NCBI GenBank assembly: GCA_038209775.1
Contig: JBBQXK010000002.1
Location: forward strand, 1 to 64,000
Direction: 5' to 3'
Length of the DNA: 64,000 nt
Origin: JBBQXK01 sp038209775
GTDB lineage: Bacteria; Pseudomonadota; Alphaproteobacteria; Rhodobacterales; Rhodobacteraceae
The notes under the pieces are model-generated. The model was not told where the DNA came from. It was given only the letters and a program-made list of their open reading frames with translations, and ran no database searches. This document shows positions 1-7,994 of the stretch, piece by piece. Position numbers and translations under genes: made by a program. Positions within the stretch are counted from its first letter, which is position 1, and every line of letters begins with the position of its first letter.

Positions 1-163
<163 letters not shown>

Positions 164-889
164 TCACACCACGTACTGCCCGCCGTTCGCCGAAATCGTC
201 GATCCGGTAATGAACCCCGCATCCTCCGACGCTAGAAACACCACGATCCGCGCAATCTCCTCAGGCTCGCCCAACCGCCCCACCGGGATCAGCGGCAGGA
301 TGCGCTCGTTCAGCACCTTCTCGTCAATCGCCTTGACCATCTCGGTCGCGATGTACCCCGGGCAGATCGCGTTCACCGTGATCCCCGCCCGCGCCCCCTC
401 GGCCGACAGCGCCTTGGTGAACCCCAGATCGCCGGCCTTGGCGGCGGAATAGTTGGCCTGCCCCGCCTGCCCCTTCTGCCCGTTGATCGAAGATATGCTG
501 ATCACCCGACCGAACTTGCGGTCGCGCATGCCGGTCCACAGGGGGTGCGTCATGTTGAACAGGCCCGACAGGTTGGTGTCGATCACCTCTTTCCACTGGC
601 CGGGCGTCATCTTGTGGAACATCGCGTCCCGCGTGATGCCTGCGTTGTTCACCAGCACCGACACCGGCCCCAGATCGGCCTCGACCTGCTTTGCCCCCGC
701 CGCACAGGCCTCATAATCGGCAACCGACCATTTGTAGGTCTTGATCCCGGTCTCGGCGGTGAACTTCGCCGCCGCCTCGTCGTTGCCGGCATAGTTGGCC
801 GCGACGGTATAGCCTGCGGCCTTCAGCGCCACCGAAATGGCCGCACCGATGCCGCGCGATCCCCCGGTGACCAGAGCTGTTTTGGACAT
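164..889 (-). CDS. phaB: Acetoacetyl-CoA reductase PhaB
   Basis: This 241-residue short-chain dehydrogenase is expected to reduce acetoacetyl-CoA to (R)-3-hydroxybutyryl-CoA with NADPH, the second step of polyhydroxybutyrate synthesis in the cytoplasm. The cofactor glycine motif TGGSRGIG is at residues 8-15, NNAG at 81-84, and the catalytic Ser134, Tyr147 and Lys151 are in place. The internal stretch GQKGQAGQANYSAAKAG is typical of PhaB rather than FabG. The ATG at 889 is preceded by a strong AGGAG site. The gene lies 88 bases downstream of phaA on the same strand, so the two probably form a phaA-phaB operon. FabG activity is the main alternative. Confidence 0.93.
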   Translation of the reverse strand: MSKTALVTGGSRGIGAAISVALKAAGYTVAANYAGNDEAAAKFTAETGIKTYKWSVADYEACAAGAKQVEADLGPVSVLVNNAGITRDAMFHKMTPGQWKEVIDTNLSGLFNMTHPLWTGMRDRKFGRVISISSINGQKGQAGQANYSAAKAGDLGFTKALSAEGARAGITVNAICPGYIATEMVKAIDEKVLNERILPLIPVGRLGEPEEIARIVVFLASEDAGFITGSTISANGGQYVV

Positions 890-977
890 GTTTTCTCCTC
901 CCGAGAGAATGTATTGTTGGAATATTGTTAGGTGCAGGGCGGCGTGGGCGCAAGATCATTGCGCCCACTTCCGAAAA

Positions 978-2150
978 TCACCGCTCCAGGCACATGGCCA
1001 CACCCATGCCGCCGCCGATGCACAGGGTCGCCAGACCCTTCTTCGCATCCCGCCGCACCATCTCGTGCAACAGCGTGTTCAGGATGCGCGCGCCCGAGGC
1101 CCCGATGGGATGGCCGATGGCAATGGCACCCCCGTTCACGTTCACGATGGCCGGGTCCCAGCCCATGTCCTTGTTCACCGCACAGGCCTGCGCGGCAAAC
1201 GCCTCGTTCGCCTCGACCAGATCAAGGTCGGACACTTTCCATCCGGCCTTGGCCAGCGCCTTGCGGCTGGCGTGGATCGGACCGACGCCCATGATCGACG
1301 GGTCCAGCCCGGCCGTCGCATGCGACGCGATCCGCGCCAGCACCGGCAACCCGCGCTTTTCCGCCTCTTCCGCCGACATCAGCAGAACCGCAGCCGCCCC
1401 GTCGTTCAGCCCGCTCGCATTCGCCGCCGTCACGCTGCCATCCTTGGTGAACGCTGGCCGCAGCTTCTGCATCGCTTCCATCGTCGCGCCGTGCCGGATG
1501 TATTCATCGGCATCCACGGTCACATCACCCTTCCGCGTCTTGACGATGAACGCGATGATCTCGTCACGGAACTTGCCCGCCTTCTGGGCGGCCTCGGCCT
1601 TGTTCTGGCTGGCCACGGCAAACTCATCCTGCATGTCGCGCGAAATCTGCCACTGATTCGCGACATTCTCCGCCGTCTGGCCCATGTGATAGCCATTGAA
1701 GGCGTCCCACAGCCCGTCCTTGATCATCGAATCGATGAAATTCATGTCGCCCATCTTCTGCCCCGCCCGCAGGTGGGCCACATGGGGGCTCAGCGACATC
1801 GACTCCTGCCCGCCCGCAACCACGATCCGCGCATCGCCCAGTTGCACATGCTGCGACGCCAGCGCCACCGCCCGCAGACCTGACCCGCACACCTGGTTCA
1901 GCGACCATGCACTTGCCTCTTTCGGCAGCCCGGCCTTGATATGCGCCTGGCGGGCCGGGTTCTGGCCCTGCCCTGCAGTCAGCACCTGGCCCAGGATGGT
2001 TTCCTCGACCTCGGCCTTGTCGATCCCGGCGCGGGCAACGACGGCCTCGATCACCGCCGCGCCAAGGTCGTGCGCCGCCGTGGCGGCGAAAGCGCCGTTG
2101 AAGCTGCCGACGGCGGTGCGCGCCGCCGAAACGATCACTACATTGGTCAT
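978..2150 (-). CDS. phaA: Acetyl-CoA C-acetyltransferase PhaA
   Basis: This 390-residue thiolase condenses two acetyl-CoA into acetoacetyl-CoA, feeding PhaB. The nucleophilic cysteine is Cys88 in NQVCGSG, the active-site histidine is His347 in GHPIGASG, and the second cysteine is Cys377 in LCIGGGMG. Length matches the biosynthetic thiolase family. The frame stays open for 312 bases upstream, but the protein similarity begins at MTNVVIVSAARTAVG. The ATG at 2150 has a GGGAGAGG ribosome site, so that start was chosen. The neighbouring phaB supports a role in polyhydroxybutyrate formation. Confidence 0.95.
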   Translation of the reverse strand: MTNVVIVSAARTAVGSFNGAFAATAAHDLGAAVIEAVVARAGIDKAEVEETILGQVLTAGQGQNPARQAHIKAGLPKEASAWSLNQVCGSGLRAVALASQHVQLGDARIVVAGGQESMSLSPHVAHLRAGQKMGDMNFIDSMIKDGLWDAFNGYHMGQTAENVANQWQISRDMQDEFAVASQNKAEAAQKAGKFRDEIIAFIVKTRKGDVTVDADEYIRHGATMEAMQKLRPAFTKDGSVTAANASGLNDGAAAVLLMSAEEAEKRGLPVLARIASHATAGLDPSIMGVGPIHASRKALAKAGWKVSDLDLVEANEAFAAQACAVNKDMGWDPAIVNVNGGAIAIGHPIGASGARILNTLLHEMVRRDAKKGLATLCIGGGMGVAMCLER

Positions 2151-2515
2151 GGTACGGCCCTCTCCCGGTTGTACAGGGGACCGGCACTGTCGCACCGCCC
2201 CGTCCAGAACGGCCTTAAGGGGGACTGCGGACGAAATCAAGAAAGTTGGGGTGCAAGGCCGCCATGCTTGTGACGCAGCGGAGGGTTTCACCACACAGAG
2301 GTCGCCCGCCGACCGGCCAAGGGTGCCCATCCCGCCGCCCCGTCCTGTCGCCCCATCCCGCCGCCCCGTCACGCGGCCCATCATGCCGCCCGTCACGCGG
2401 TCTGTCCCGCCGCCCCATCCCGAAGCCCGTCGCGCGGCCTTTCCCGAAGCACGGTCCGACACGCGTCACGCACAAGTCCAGTCGTGCCGCCGCGAACGGC
2501 AACGGACCGACCCGT
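2151..2515. other. Gene-free GC-rich spacer with short direct repeats
   Basis: No convincing gene is visible in these 365 bases between phaA and the EAL gene, although frames stay open because the sequence is GC-rich. It presumably holds the phaA promoter. A perfect 19-base direct repeat, CCCATCCCGCCGCCCCGTC, occurs at 2326-2344 and 2352-2370 (26-base period), with a degenerate third copy near 2415. CGTCACGCGG also recurs at 2367-2376 and 2391-2400. Confidence 0.6.
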
Positions 2516-3349
2516 TCACGCCCGTTTGCGCGCCGCTTCTTCGATCCACGCGGGCCGCACCGTCGGCGCACCGAACAGATACCCCTGCATGCAGCCGATC
2601 CCGTGCGCCTGCAGGAACGCCGCATCTTCCGCCGTCTCGACCTGTTCCGCCACGACCATCATGTCGAAATGCAGCCCCACCGACATCAGCGCCTGCGTCA
2701 GCACCTGATTGTCAGGGTCGCGCGCGATGCCCCTGATGAACTGCCCGTCAATCTTGACGATGTCGAAAAAGAACTGCTGCAGATACCGGAACGACGTGTA
2801 GCCCGCCCCGAAATCGTCCAGCGCAAAGGTCACGCCGGCCTTCTGCATTTCGGTCATGAAGGCCGTCACCAGTTCAGGCACCAGCATGGCCGAGCTTTCG
2901 GTGATCTCAAGGATCAGACGCTCGCCGATCCTGGGATCAGCCGACAGGCCGCGCTTGAGGATGCGCATCCAGCGCGGATACCCCACCGAACGCGCCGACA
3001 TGTTGATCGCCAGCCGCAGCCAGGGCTGTTGGCGCAACGCAGTCAACCCCATTTCCAGCGAAGCGCAGTCGATCTGCCGCCCCAGTTCCTGGGTCTCGAC
3101 CGCATTCATGAAATCCCGCGCCGGAATGGCCCGCCCGGTGTCATCCAGCACCCGGATCAGCCCCTCATAAAACCCAACGCGCGACGGATCGCTGCCGATC
3201 ACCACCGGCTGATAGGCCAGCCGCAGCCGCCCCGCCTCCAGCGCCGCGCGGACCATCGCGATGGTCTGGTTGTCTTGCGCCGCGATGGCGGCGGCAAGCG
3301 GGCTCGCCTCGGTCAGCATCACGTCTGCCAGTGGTCTGCGTCCGGTCAT
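2516..3349 (-). CDS. EAL-domain protein, putative c-di-GMP phosphodiesterase
   Basis: This 277-residue protein is almost entirely one EAL domain, with no GGDEF, sensor or membrane segment. The signature glutamate lies in YEGLIR, so the motif is EGL instead of EAL. Other expected metal and substrate residues are visible: the Asn of INMS, the Glu of LEITES, DDFG, the Lys of VKIDG, and the Glu of AEQVE. Hydrolysis of cyclic di-GMP is therefore plausible. The start at 3349 has AGGAGGG six bases upstream, better than the start 14 codons earlier. It is a lone gene. A regulatory, non-catalytic role is possible. Confidence 0.85.
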   Translation of the reverse strand: MTGRRPLADVMLTEASPLAAAIAAQDNQTIAMVRAALEAGRLRLAYQPVVIGSDPSRVGFYEGLIRVLDDTGRAIPARDFMNAVETQELGRQIDCASLEMGLTALRQQPWLRLAINMSARSVGYPRWMRILKRGLSADPRIGERLILEITESSAMLVPELVTAFMTEMQKAGVTFALDDFGAGYTSFRYLQQFFFDIVKIDGQFIRGIARDPDNQVLTQALMSVGLHFDMMVVAEQVETAEDAAFLQAHGIGCMQGYLFGAPTVRPAWIEEAARKRA

Positions 3350-3450
3350 GGTTCCCTCCTCGCCGCCTACCTCGCCAGATTGCCGCCACATCCATGAATC
3401 TCTGGTAAAGATTCCCGATATGTTCCATTTTTAATGAAACTGGGGGGACC

Positions 3451-4038
3451 ATGCCGATGGCTGACAATCTGATGCGTTGCCCGTGGTGCGGCAGCGATCC
3501 CTTGTATGTGGACTACCACGATCACGAATGGGGCGTGCCCGAACGCGACCCCCGCGCGCTGTGGGAAATGCTGATGCTTGAGGCGTTTCAGGCGGGCCTG
3601 TCGTGGATCACTATCCTGCGCAAACGCGAAGGCTTCCGCCGCTGTTTTCAGGGATTCGACCCGGAAATCATCGCCGTCTGGGGCGAGGCTGACATCCTGC
3701 GCTGCCTCGCCGACCCCGGCATCGTCCGCCACCGCGGCAAGATCGAGGCCACCATCCGCGGTGCGCAGTCCTTTCTGCGGATCGAGGCGCAAGGTGGCTT
3801 CGCGCCCTTCCTCTGGGCCTTCACCGGCGCCCGCCCGGTGAACAATGCCATCCGCACAATGGCCGACGCGGTCGCATCCACCCCGGTGTCCACGGCAATG
3901 TCCAAGGCGCTCAAGGTGCAAGGCTTCGGCTTTTGCGGGCCGACGATCACCTACGCCTTCATGCAGGCGGCGGGGATGGTGAACGACCACCTCGTCACCT
4001 GCCCACAGCACGCCAGGGTTGCGGCGCTCGGGGGTTGA
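3451..4038 (+). CDS. tag: DNA-3-methyladenine glycosylase I
   Basis: This 195-residue base-excision repair enzyme removes 3-methyladenine from alkylated DNA. Family features are visible: the N-terminal RCPWCGSDPLYVDYHDHEWG, which supplies a zinc-binding Cys and His, the aromatic catalytic core around FQAGLSWITILRKRE, and the C-terminal NDHLVTCPQH with the remaining His and Cys ligands. Length matches E. coli Tag. The ATG at 3451 follows GGGGGGACC. It is divergent from the EAL gene and precedes an exporter gene on the same strand. Confidence 0.95.
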   Translation: MPMADNLMRCPWCGSDPLYVDYHDHEWGVPERDPRALWEMLMLEAFQAGLSWITILRKREGFRRCFQGFDPEIIAVWGEADILRCLADPGIVRHRGKIEATIRGAQSFLRIEAQGGFAPFLWAFTGARPVNNAIRTMADAVASTPVSTAMSKALKVQGFGFCGPTITYAFMQAAGMVNDHLVTCPQHARVAALGG

Positions 4039-4090
4039 AGGGGCGCTGCGGGCGGGGCATCAAGGTGACCTGCGCAGAAAGCCCCCGATC

Positions 4091-4963
4091 ATGACCCGCC
4101 GCACCGCCACCGCCACCGGCTTTGCCGCCATCCTGATGTGGGCGCTTCTGGCGCTGTTCACCGTCGGATCGGCCCCGGTGCCGCCGCTTTTGCTGAACGC
4201 GCTGTGCTTTGCCATCGGTGGCAGCATCGGCCTGATCTGGATCGCCACCGGGCGCGGCTTTGGCGTGCTGCGGGGGGTGTCGTGGCGGGTCTATGCCTTT
4301 GGCACGGCGGGATTGTTCGGCTACCACGCGCTTTATTTCACCGTGTTCCGTCTGGCAGCACAGGCGGGGGTCGAGGCGCAGGCGGGCCTTCTGGCCTATC
4401 TCTGGCCGCTGTTCATCGTGCTGCTGTCGGGCCTTCTGCCCGGTGAAACCCTTCGACGCGGGCATATCATCGGGGCAGGAGTTGCCCTTGCAGGTGCGGC
4501 GCTTATCGTGCTGCGCGGCGGTGCAGGGCCGATGGGGGCCGATGCCGCCCCGGCGCTGGTTCTGGCCTTCGGCTGTGCCCTGACCTGGGCCGCCTATTCG
4601 GTCAACTCGCGCCGCCTTGGCACGGTCCCCAGCGAGACGGTCGTGATCTTCTGCCTTGCGACCGCGGCCCTGTCGCTGCCCCTGCACCTGATGCTGGAGG
4701 ACACGCTGCTGCCACAGTCTGCAACGGGCTGGCTTGCGGTGCTGGCGCTGGGCGTGGGCCCGGTCGGCATCGCGTTCTTCACATGGGACATCGGCATGAA
4801 ACAGGGCGACATCCAGTTGCTTGGCGTCGCGTCCTATGCGGCTCCCCTGTTGTCAACGACAGCCCTAATGGCGGCCGGGATCGCCCCGGCAACGCCCGTG
4901 CTGCTGGTGTCAGCCCTGCTCATCACCAGCGGCGCAGTCATCGCCGCGCGCGCCACGCGATGA
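4091..4963 (+). CDS. EamA/DMT-family exporter, YddG-like
   Basis: This is a 290-residue inner-membrane protein with about ten hydrophobic helices arranged as two EamA repeats, the architecture of drug/metabolite transporters. The beginning (MTRRTATATGFAAILMWALL) and the GLLAYLWPLFIVLL segment resemble YddG-type aromatic amino acid exporters, but the substrate cannot be read from sequence. The ATG at 4091 was chosen because it directly precedes the first helix; the frame is open upstream to 4019. It lies 52 bases after tag and may be co-transcribed with it. Confidence 0.8.
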   Translation: MTRRTATATGFAAILMWALLALFTVGSAPVPPLLLNALCFAIGGSIGLIWIATGRGFGVLRGVSWRVYAFGTAGLFGYHALYFTVFRLAAQAGVEAQAGLLAYLWPLFIVLLSGLLPGETLRRGHIIGAGVALAGAALIVLRGGAGPMGADAAPALVLAFGCALTWAAYSVNSRRLGTVPSETVVIFCLATAALSLPLHLMLEDTLLPQSATGWLAVLALGVGPVGIAFFTWDIGMKQGDIQLLGVASYAAPLLSTTALMAAGIAPATPVLLVSALLITSGAVIAARATR

Positions 4964-4989
4964 ACAGGCTGACCCGGCGCTTGGTCGCC

Positions 4990-5157
4990 TCAGTCCTGCG
5001 ATAGGCGGATAATCTCTTCCTTCAGCTTCAGCTTCTGCTTTTTCAGTTCCGCAATCTTCACCCCGTCCGACCCGGGGGCGCGCTGTTCGCGCTCGACCAC
5101 TTCAGACAGATGCTCATGCTTCTTGCGCAGTTCCTGCAGGTGCGAAGCGACGGTCAT
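4990..5157 (-). CDS. DUF465 (YdcH-like) small coiled-coil protein
   Basis: This short 55-residue protein is predicted to be a single charged helical hairpin: MTVASHLQELRKKHEHLSEV, then IAELKKQKLKLKEEIIRLSQD at the C-terminus, whose end LKEEI is typical of the YdcH/DUF465 family. Its function is unknown. The ATG at 5157 follows a perfect AGGAGG, which rules out the longer upstream frame. It is convergent with the DMT exporter and lies downstream of the methyltransferase. Confidence 0.87.
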   Translation of the reverse strand: MTVASHLQELRKKHEHLSEVVEREQRAPGSDGVKIAELKKQKLKLKEEIIRLSQD

Positions 5158-5242
5158 TCGTATCCTCCTGTGACGTGGTTCCAATGTGACGATTGCATCA
5201 CAACGCCCGAGTCGTGTCACCTGAAACCCGCAACACGATCGC

Positions 5243-6019
5243 TCACATTCGATCAAACCGGCGGATCGCCGCAGTTTCGCGCAACACCGCCTGCGCTTCG
5301 GGCGTATGATCCTCGTGGTCGCCCATATGGGTCGCGCCCTGATGCAGCACCATCGGTGACAACAGCAGCAACGCCGCCCGCCCCCCCTTGCGCGCCCGGA
5401 TCAGCACCCGCACCGCCGCGCGGCCCTCGCGCGGGCTCAGGGGCAGGATGCTGACCGACCCCATCCGCCCGTCCAGCGCCGCCAGCGCCGAACCCAGACG
5501 GTCGGCCCCCAGGATCAGCGTCAGCCACCCGCCCGGGTGCAACCGCCGCCGCGCGGCCTCGGTCCACAACCGCAGTGGCTGTGCCTCGCGCAGCGCGCGC
5601 TCGCGGCCCGCGTCGGTGGCGGCAGTACCGCCAGCGGCATAGTAGGGCGGATTGGCCATCACATGGTCAAACCCCCGCCGCAGCGCAGCGGGCTCATCCG
5701 CCACATCACCGTCATGCACTTCGAACGCGATCCCGTTGCGCGCGGCATTGGCCCGCGCCAGCACGGCATAGCCCGCCTGCACCTCCAGCCCGGCCAGCGC
5801 CACCCCGGGCACCCGCACCGCCAGACACAGCGCTGCCGTCCCCGCCCCGCACCCCAGATCCAGCACCGACTGCCCCGCCTCCGCCGGACAGGCCGCCGCC
5901 AGCAGCACCGGATCGGTCGCCGCCCGATACCCCGCGACAGGTTGCCACAGACGCAAGCGGCCCGACAGGAACGCGTCGTCGCTCAAGGCCCCCAGACCGG
6001 CGGCATCGGCCAGATCCAT
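5243..6019 (-). CDS. Adenine-N6-type methyltransferase (TrmN6/YfiC-like)
   Basis: This 258-residue SAM-dependent methyltransferase has the SAM-binding motif VLDLGCGAGTAALCL near residue 55 and the amino-methylating motif MANPPYY near residue 125, as in tRNA1(Val) A37 N6-methyltransferases. The N-terminal FLSGRLRLWQPVAGYRAATDPVLLAA is characteristic of that group. Its ATG immediately follows the stop of the DUF2007 gene with no gap, so the two are translationally linked. Target RNA identity is inferred from family resemblance only. Confidence 0.85.
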   Translation of the reverse strand: MDLADAAGLGALSDDAFLSGRLRLWQPVAGYRAATDPVLLAAACPAEAGQSVLDLGCGAGTAALCLAVRVPGVALAGLEVQAGYAVLARANAARNGIAFEVHDGDVADEPAALRRGFDHVMANPPYYAAGGTAATDAGRERALREAQPLRLWTEAARRRLHPGGWLTLILGADRLGSALAALDGRMGSVSILPLSPREGRAAVRVLIRARKGGRAALLLLSPMVLHQGATHMGDHEDHTPEAQAVLRETAAIRRFDRM

Positions 6020-6235
6020 CTATTCCCCCGTGGGAATGCCGTTGTCGGCCATTACCACCCTGGCCACAAAGAAATCCTCGTCCCGCACCAACAGACGGCG
6101 CGGGAAAACCCCGATGCCGCCCTCCAGCGCGCTCATGTGGACGTCCACTGCGAAGGTCTCTATATCCTCGCCATCCAGCAATGCGCTGGCCCAGGCAATG
6201 ACGGTCGGGTCGGTGGTGCGCAGAAGTTCCCTCAT
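6020..6235 (-). CDS. DUF2007 domain protein
   Basis: This small 71-residue protein begins MRELLRTTDPTVIAWASALL and carries the DUF2007 pattern of an N-terminal segment about switching between domains or storing a regulatory value (LDGEDIETFAVDVHMSALEGG, then PRRLLVRDEDFFVARVVM). This fold resembles PII-like signal proteins; the function is not established. The start at 6235 was chosen because family similarity begins there. It is the first gene of a two-gene unit with the downstream methyltransferase and is divergent from the polyprenyl synthase, 43 bases away. Confidence 0.82.
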   Translation of the reverse strand: MRELLRTTDPTVIAWASALLDGEDIETFAVDVHMSALEGGIGVFPRRLLVRDEDFFVARVVMADNGIPTGE

Positions 6236-6278
6236 GCTGCCCGAAATAGGCAGCGCGCGGCCCCAAGTCGAGACAAGA

Positions 6279-7286
6279 ATGCAGGCGCCAACCGATCCCC
6301 TCAGCACCGCCCCCGCCGACCGCCTGTCGGTCTGGCTTGCCCGGGATATGGAGGCGGTGAACGCCGTCATCCGCGAACGCATGGCCAGCCGCCACGCCCC
6401 CCGCATCCCCGAGGTGACGGCGCACCTGGTCGAGGCCGGGGGCAAACGCCTGCGCCCGATGCTGACGCTGGCCGCAGCCCGGATGTGCGGCTACGACGGC
6501 CCGCATCATGTGACGCTGGCCGCGACAGTCGAGTTCATCCACACCGCCACCCTCCTCCACGACGACGTGGTCGATGAAAGCCAGCGGCGGCGCGGCAGGC
6601 CGACGGCGAACCTCTTGTGGGACAACAAATCGTCCGTTCTGGTCGGCGATTACCTCTTTTCGCGCAGCTTCCAGTTGATGGTTCAGACCGGATCGCTGCG
6701 CGTCATGGACATCCTCGCCGACGCCTCCGCCACGATTGCCGAGGGCGAGGTGCTGCAACTGACCGCAGCGCAGGACCTTGCAACCGATGAGGCGGTCTAT
6801 CTGCAGGTGGTGCGCGGCAAGACGGCGGCACTGTTCGCGGCGGCCTGCGAGGTGGGTGGTGTGATCGCGGGCGCCCCCGAGGATCAGGTGGCCGCCCTGC
6901 GCAGCTATGGCGACGCACTTGGCATCGCCTTCCAGATCGCCGATGATCTTCTGGATTACGGCGGCTCGGATACCGCCATCGGCAAGAACACCGGCGACGA
7001 CTTCCGCGAACGCAAGGTGACCCTGCCGGTCATCCGCGCCGTGGCCCGGGCCGACGCGACCGAGCGCGCCTTCTGGGTGCGGGTGATCGAAAAGGGCGAG
7101 CAATCGCCCGGCGACCTCGAACGGGCCCGCGCCATCATGGCCCGACACGGCGCCATGGACGCCGCCCGCGCCGAGGCCCGCGCATGGTCCGCCCGCGCCC
7201 GCAGCGCACTGTCAGCCTTGCCCGACCACCCCTTGCGCGACATGCTCGACGGCCTCGCGGATTATGTCGTGGCCCGGCTCACCTGA
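6279..7286 (+). CDS. Long-chain polyprenyl diphosphate synthase (ubiquinone side chain)
   Basis: This 335-residue trans-prenyltransferase extends farnesyl or geranylgeranyl diphosphate with isopentenyl diphosphate. Both aspartate-rich motifs are present, LLHDDVVDES and QIADDLLDY, together with GGKRLRP. Length and sequence fit the octa/decaprenyl class; in Rhodobacteraceae the product is expected to be C50 for ubiquinone-10, but chain length is inference. The ATG at 6279 was chosen because family similarity starts just after it. The window also holds a COQ9 homologue at 24.1 kb. Confidence 0.93.
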   Translation: MQAPTDPLSTAPADRLSVWLARDMEAVNAVIRERMASRHAPRIPEVTAHLVEAGGKRLRPMLTLAAARMCGYDGPHHVTLAATVEFIHTATLLHDDVVDESQRRRGRPTANLLWDNKSSVLVGDYLFSRSFQLMVQTGSLRVMDILADASATIAEGEVLQLTAAQDLATDEAVYLQVVRGKTAALFAAACEVGGVIAGAPEDQVAALRSYGDALGIAFQIADDLLDYGGSDTAIGKNTGDDFRERKVTLPVIRAVARADATERAFWVRVIEKGEQSPGDLERARAIMARHGAMDAARAEARAWSARARSALSALPDHPLRDMLDGLADYVVARLT

Positions 7287-7313
7287 GACGCGGGCACCCG
7301 TGGCCCCGTCGCA

Positions 7314-7454
7314 GGGGGGCTGTCTGCCCCCCTCGCCTTCGGCTCACCCCCCGAGAGTACTTGGGCAAAGAAGAAACACAATTTGATTCAAACTTGCGTT
7401 TCTTCTTTGAGGAAATACTCGCGGGGGAGCCGAAGGCGGGGGCGGCAGCCCCCC
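7314..7454. repeat. Full-length palindromic copy of the dispersed repeat (copy 1)
   Basis: An inverted repeat fills the space between two convergent genes. The left arm has a GC hairpin and the tail ending GTACTTGGGCAAAGAAGAA (7357-7375). The right arm carries the inverted tail at 7398-7420 followed by another GC-rich block. The centre TTTGATTCAAA is itself palindromic. The same unit in opposite orientation lies at 25841-25969. It could act as a bidirectional transcription terminator. Confidence 0.85.
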
Positions 7455-7468
7455 TTGCAGCGGTCCCG

Positions 7469-7930
7469 TCAGACCGACAGCGCCGTTGTCCGCAACACCG
7501 TGCGCAGTGCAAACGACGAATGCATCTGCGCCACCCCCGGCAGGCGGGTGAGGTACTGGCGGTGGATGCGGGCGAAATCGTCGGTGTCCTGGGCCATGAT
7601 CTTCAACAGGTAATCCGCCGTCCCCGCCATCAGGTGGCATTCCAGAATGTCAGGCACCCGCGCCACTGCCGTCTCGAACGCGTCCAGCACTTCGTCGGCC
7701 TGCGATTGCAGCGTGATCTCGACAAACACCGTCGTCGGTCGCCCCATCTTTCGGGCATCCAGCAAGGCCACATAACCGGCGATGTACCCGTCTTCCTCCA
7801 GCCGCTGCACGCGGCGGTGGCAGGCGGATGGTGACAGGTTGATCCGCTCGGACAAATCGGCGTTGGTGATCCGGCCTTCCTTCTGCAGGACAGTCAGGAT
7901 GCGGCGGTCGGTTGCGTCAAGTTGCGACAT
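7469..7930 (-). CDS. Lrp/AsnC family transcriptional regulator
   Basis: This 153-residue feast/famine regulator has an N-terminal winged helix (LDATDRRILTVLQKEGRITN, recognition helix around LSPSACHRRVQRLEEDGYI) and a C-terminal RAM ligand-binding domain (about residues 70-145, with PDILECHLMAGTADYLLKI). Such proteins usually sense amino acids and form octamers. Its ATG at 7930 was taken as the family start. An alanine dehydrogenase gene lies 2.2 kb away, beyond phoX, and could be a target, but this is inference. Confidence 0.92.
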   Translation of the reverse strand: MSQLDATDRRILTVLQKEGRITNADLSERINLSPSACHRRVQRLEEDGYIAGYVALLDARKMGRPTTVFVEITLQSQADEVLDAFETAVARVPDILECHLMAGTADYLLKIMAQDTDDFARIHRQYLTRLPGVAQMHSSFALRTVLRTTALSV

Positions 7931-7994
7931 GGGCGCAGGATCTTCCGGTCTGGGGCACAGTTCCGGAAGATCCTATCACCAACCCAGCCCCGCG

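Noticed and set aside
978..2462. Longer phaA product starting at 2462
   Set aside because: The extra 104 residues are Arg/Gly-rich low complexity from the repeat-bearing spacer; a good ribosome site supports the start at 2150.
7314..7454. Insertion sequence or CRISPR repeat
   Set aside because: There is no transposase gene, no regular spacer array, and copies are single and far apart.
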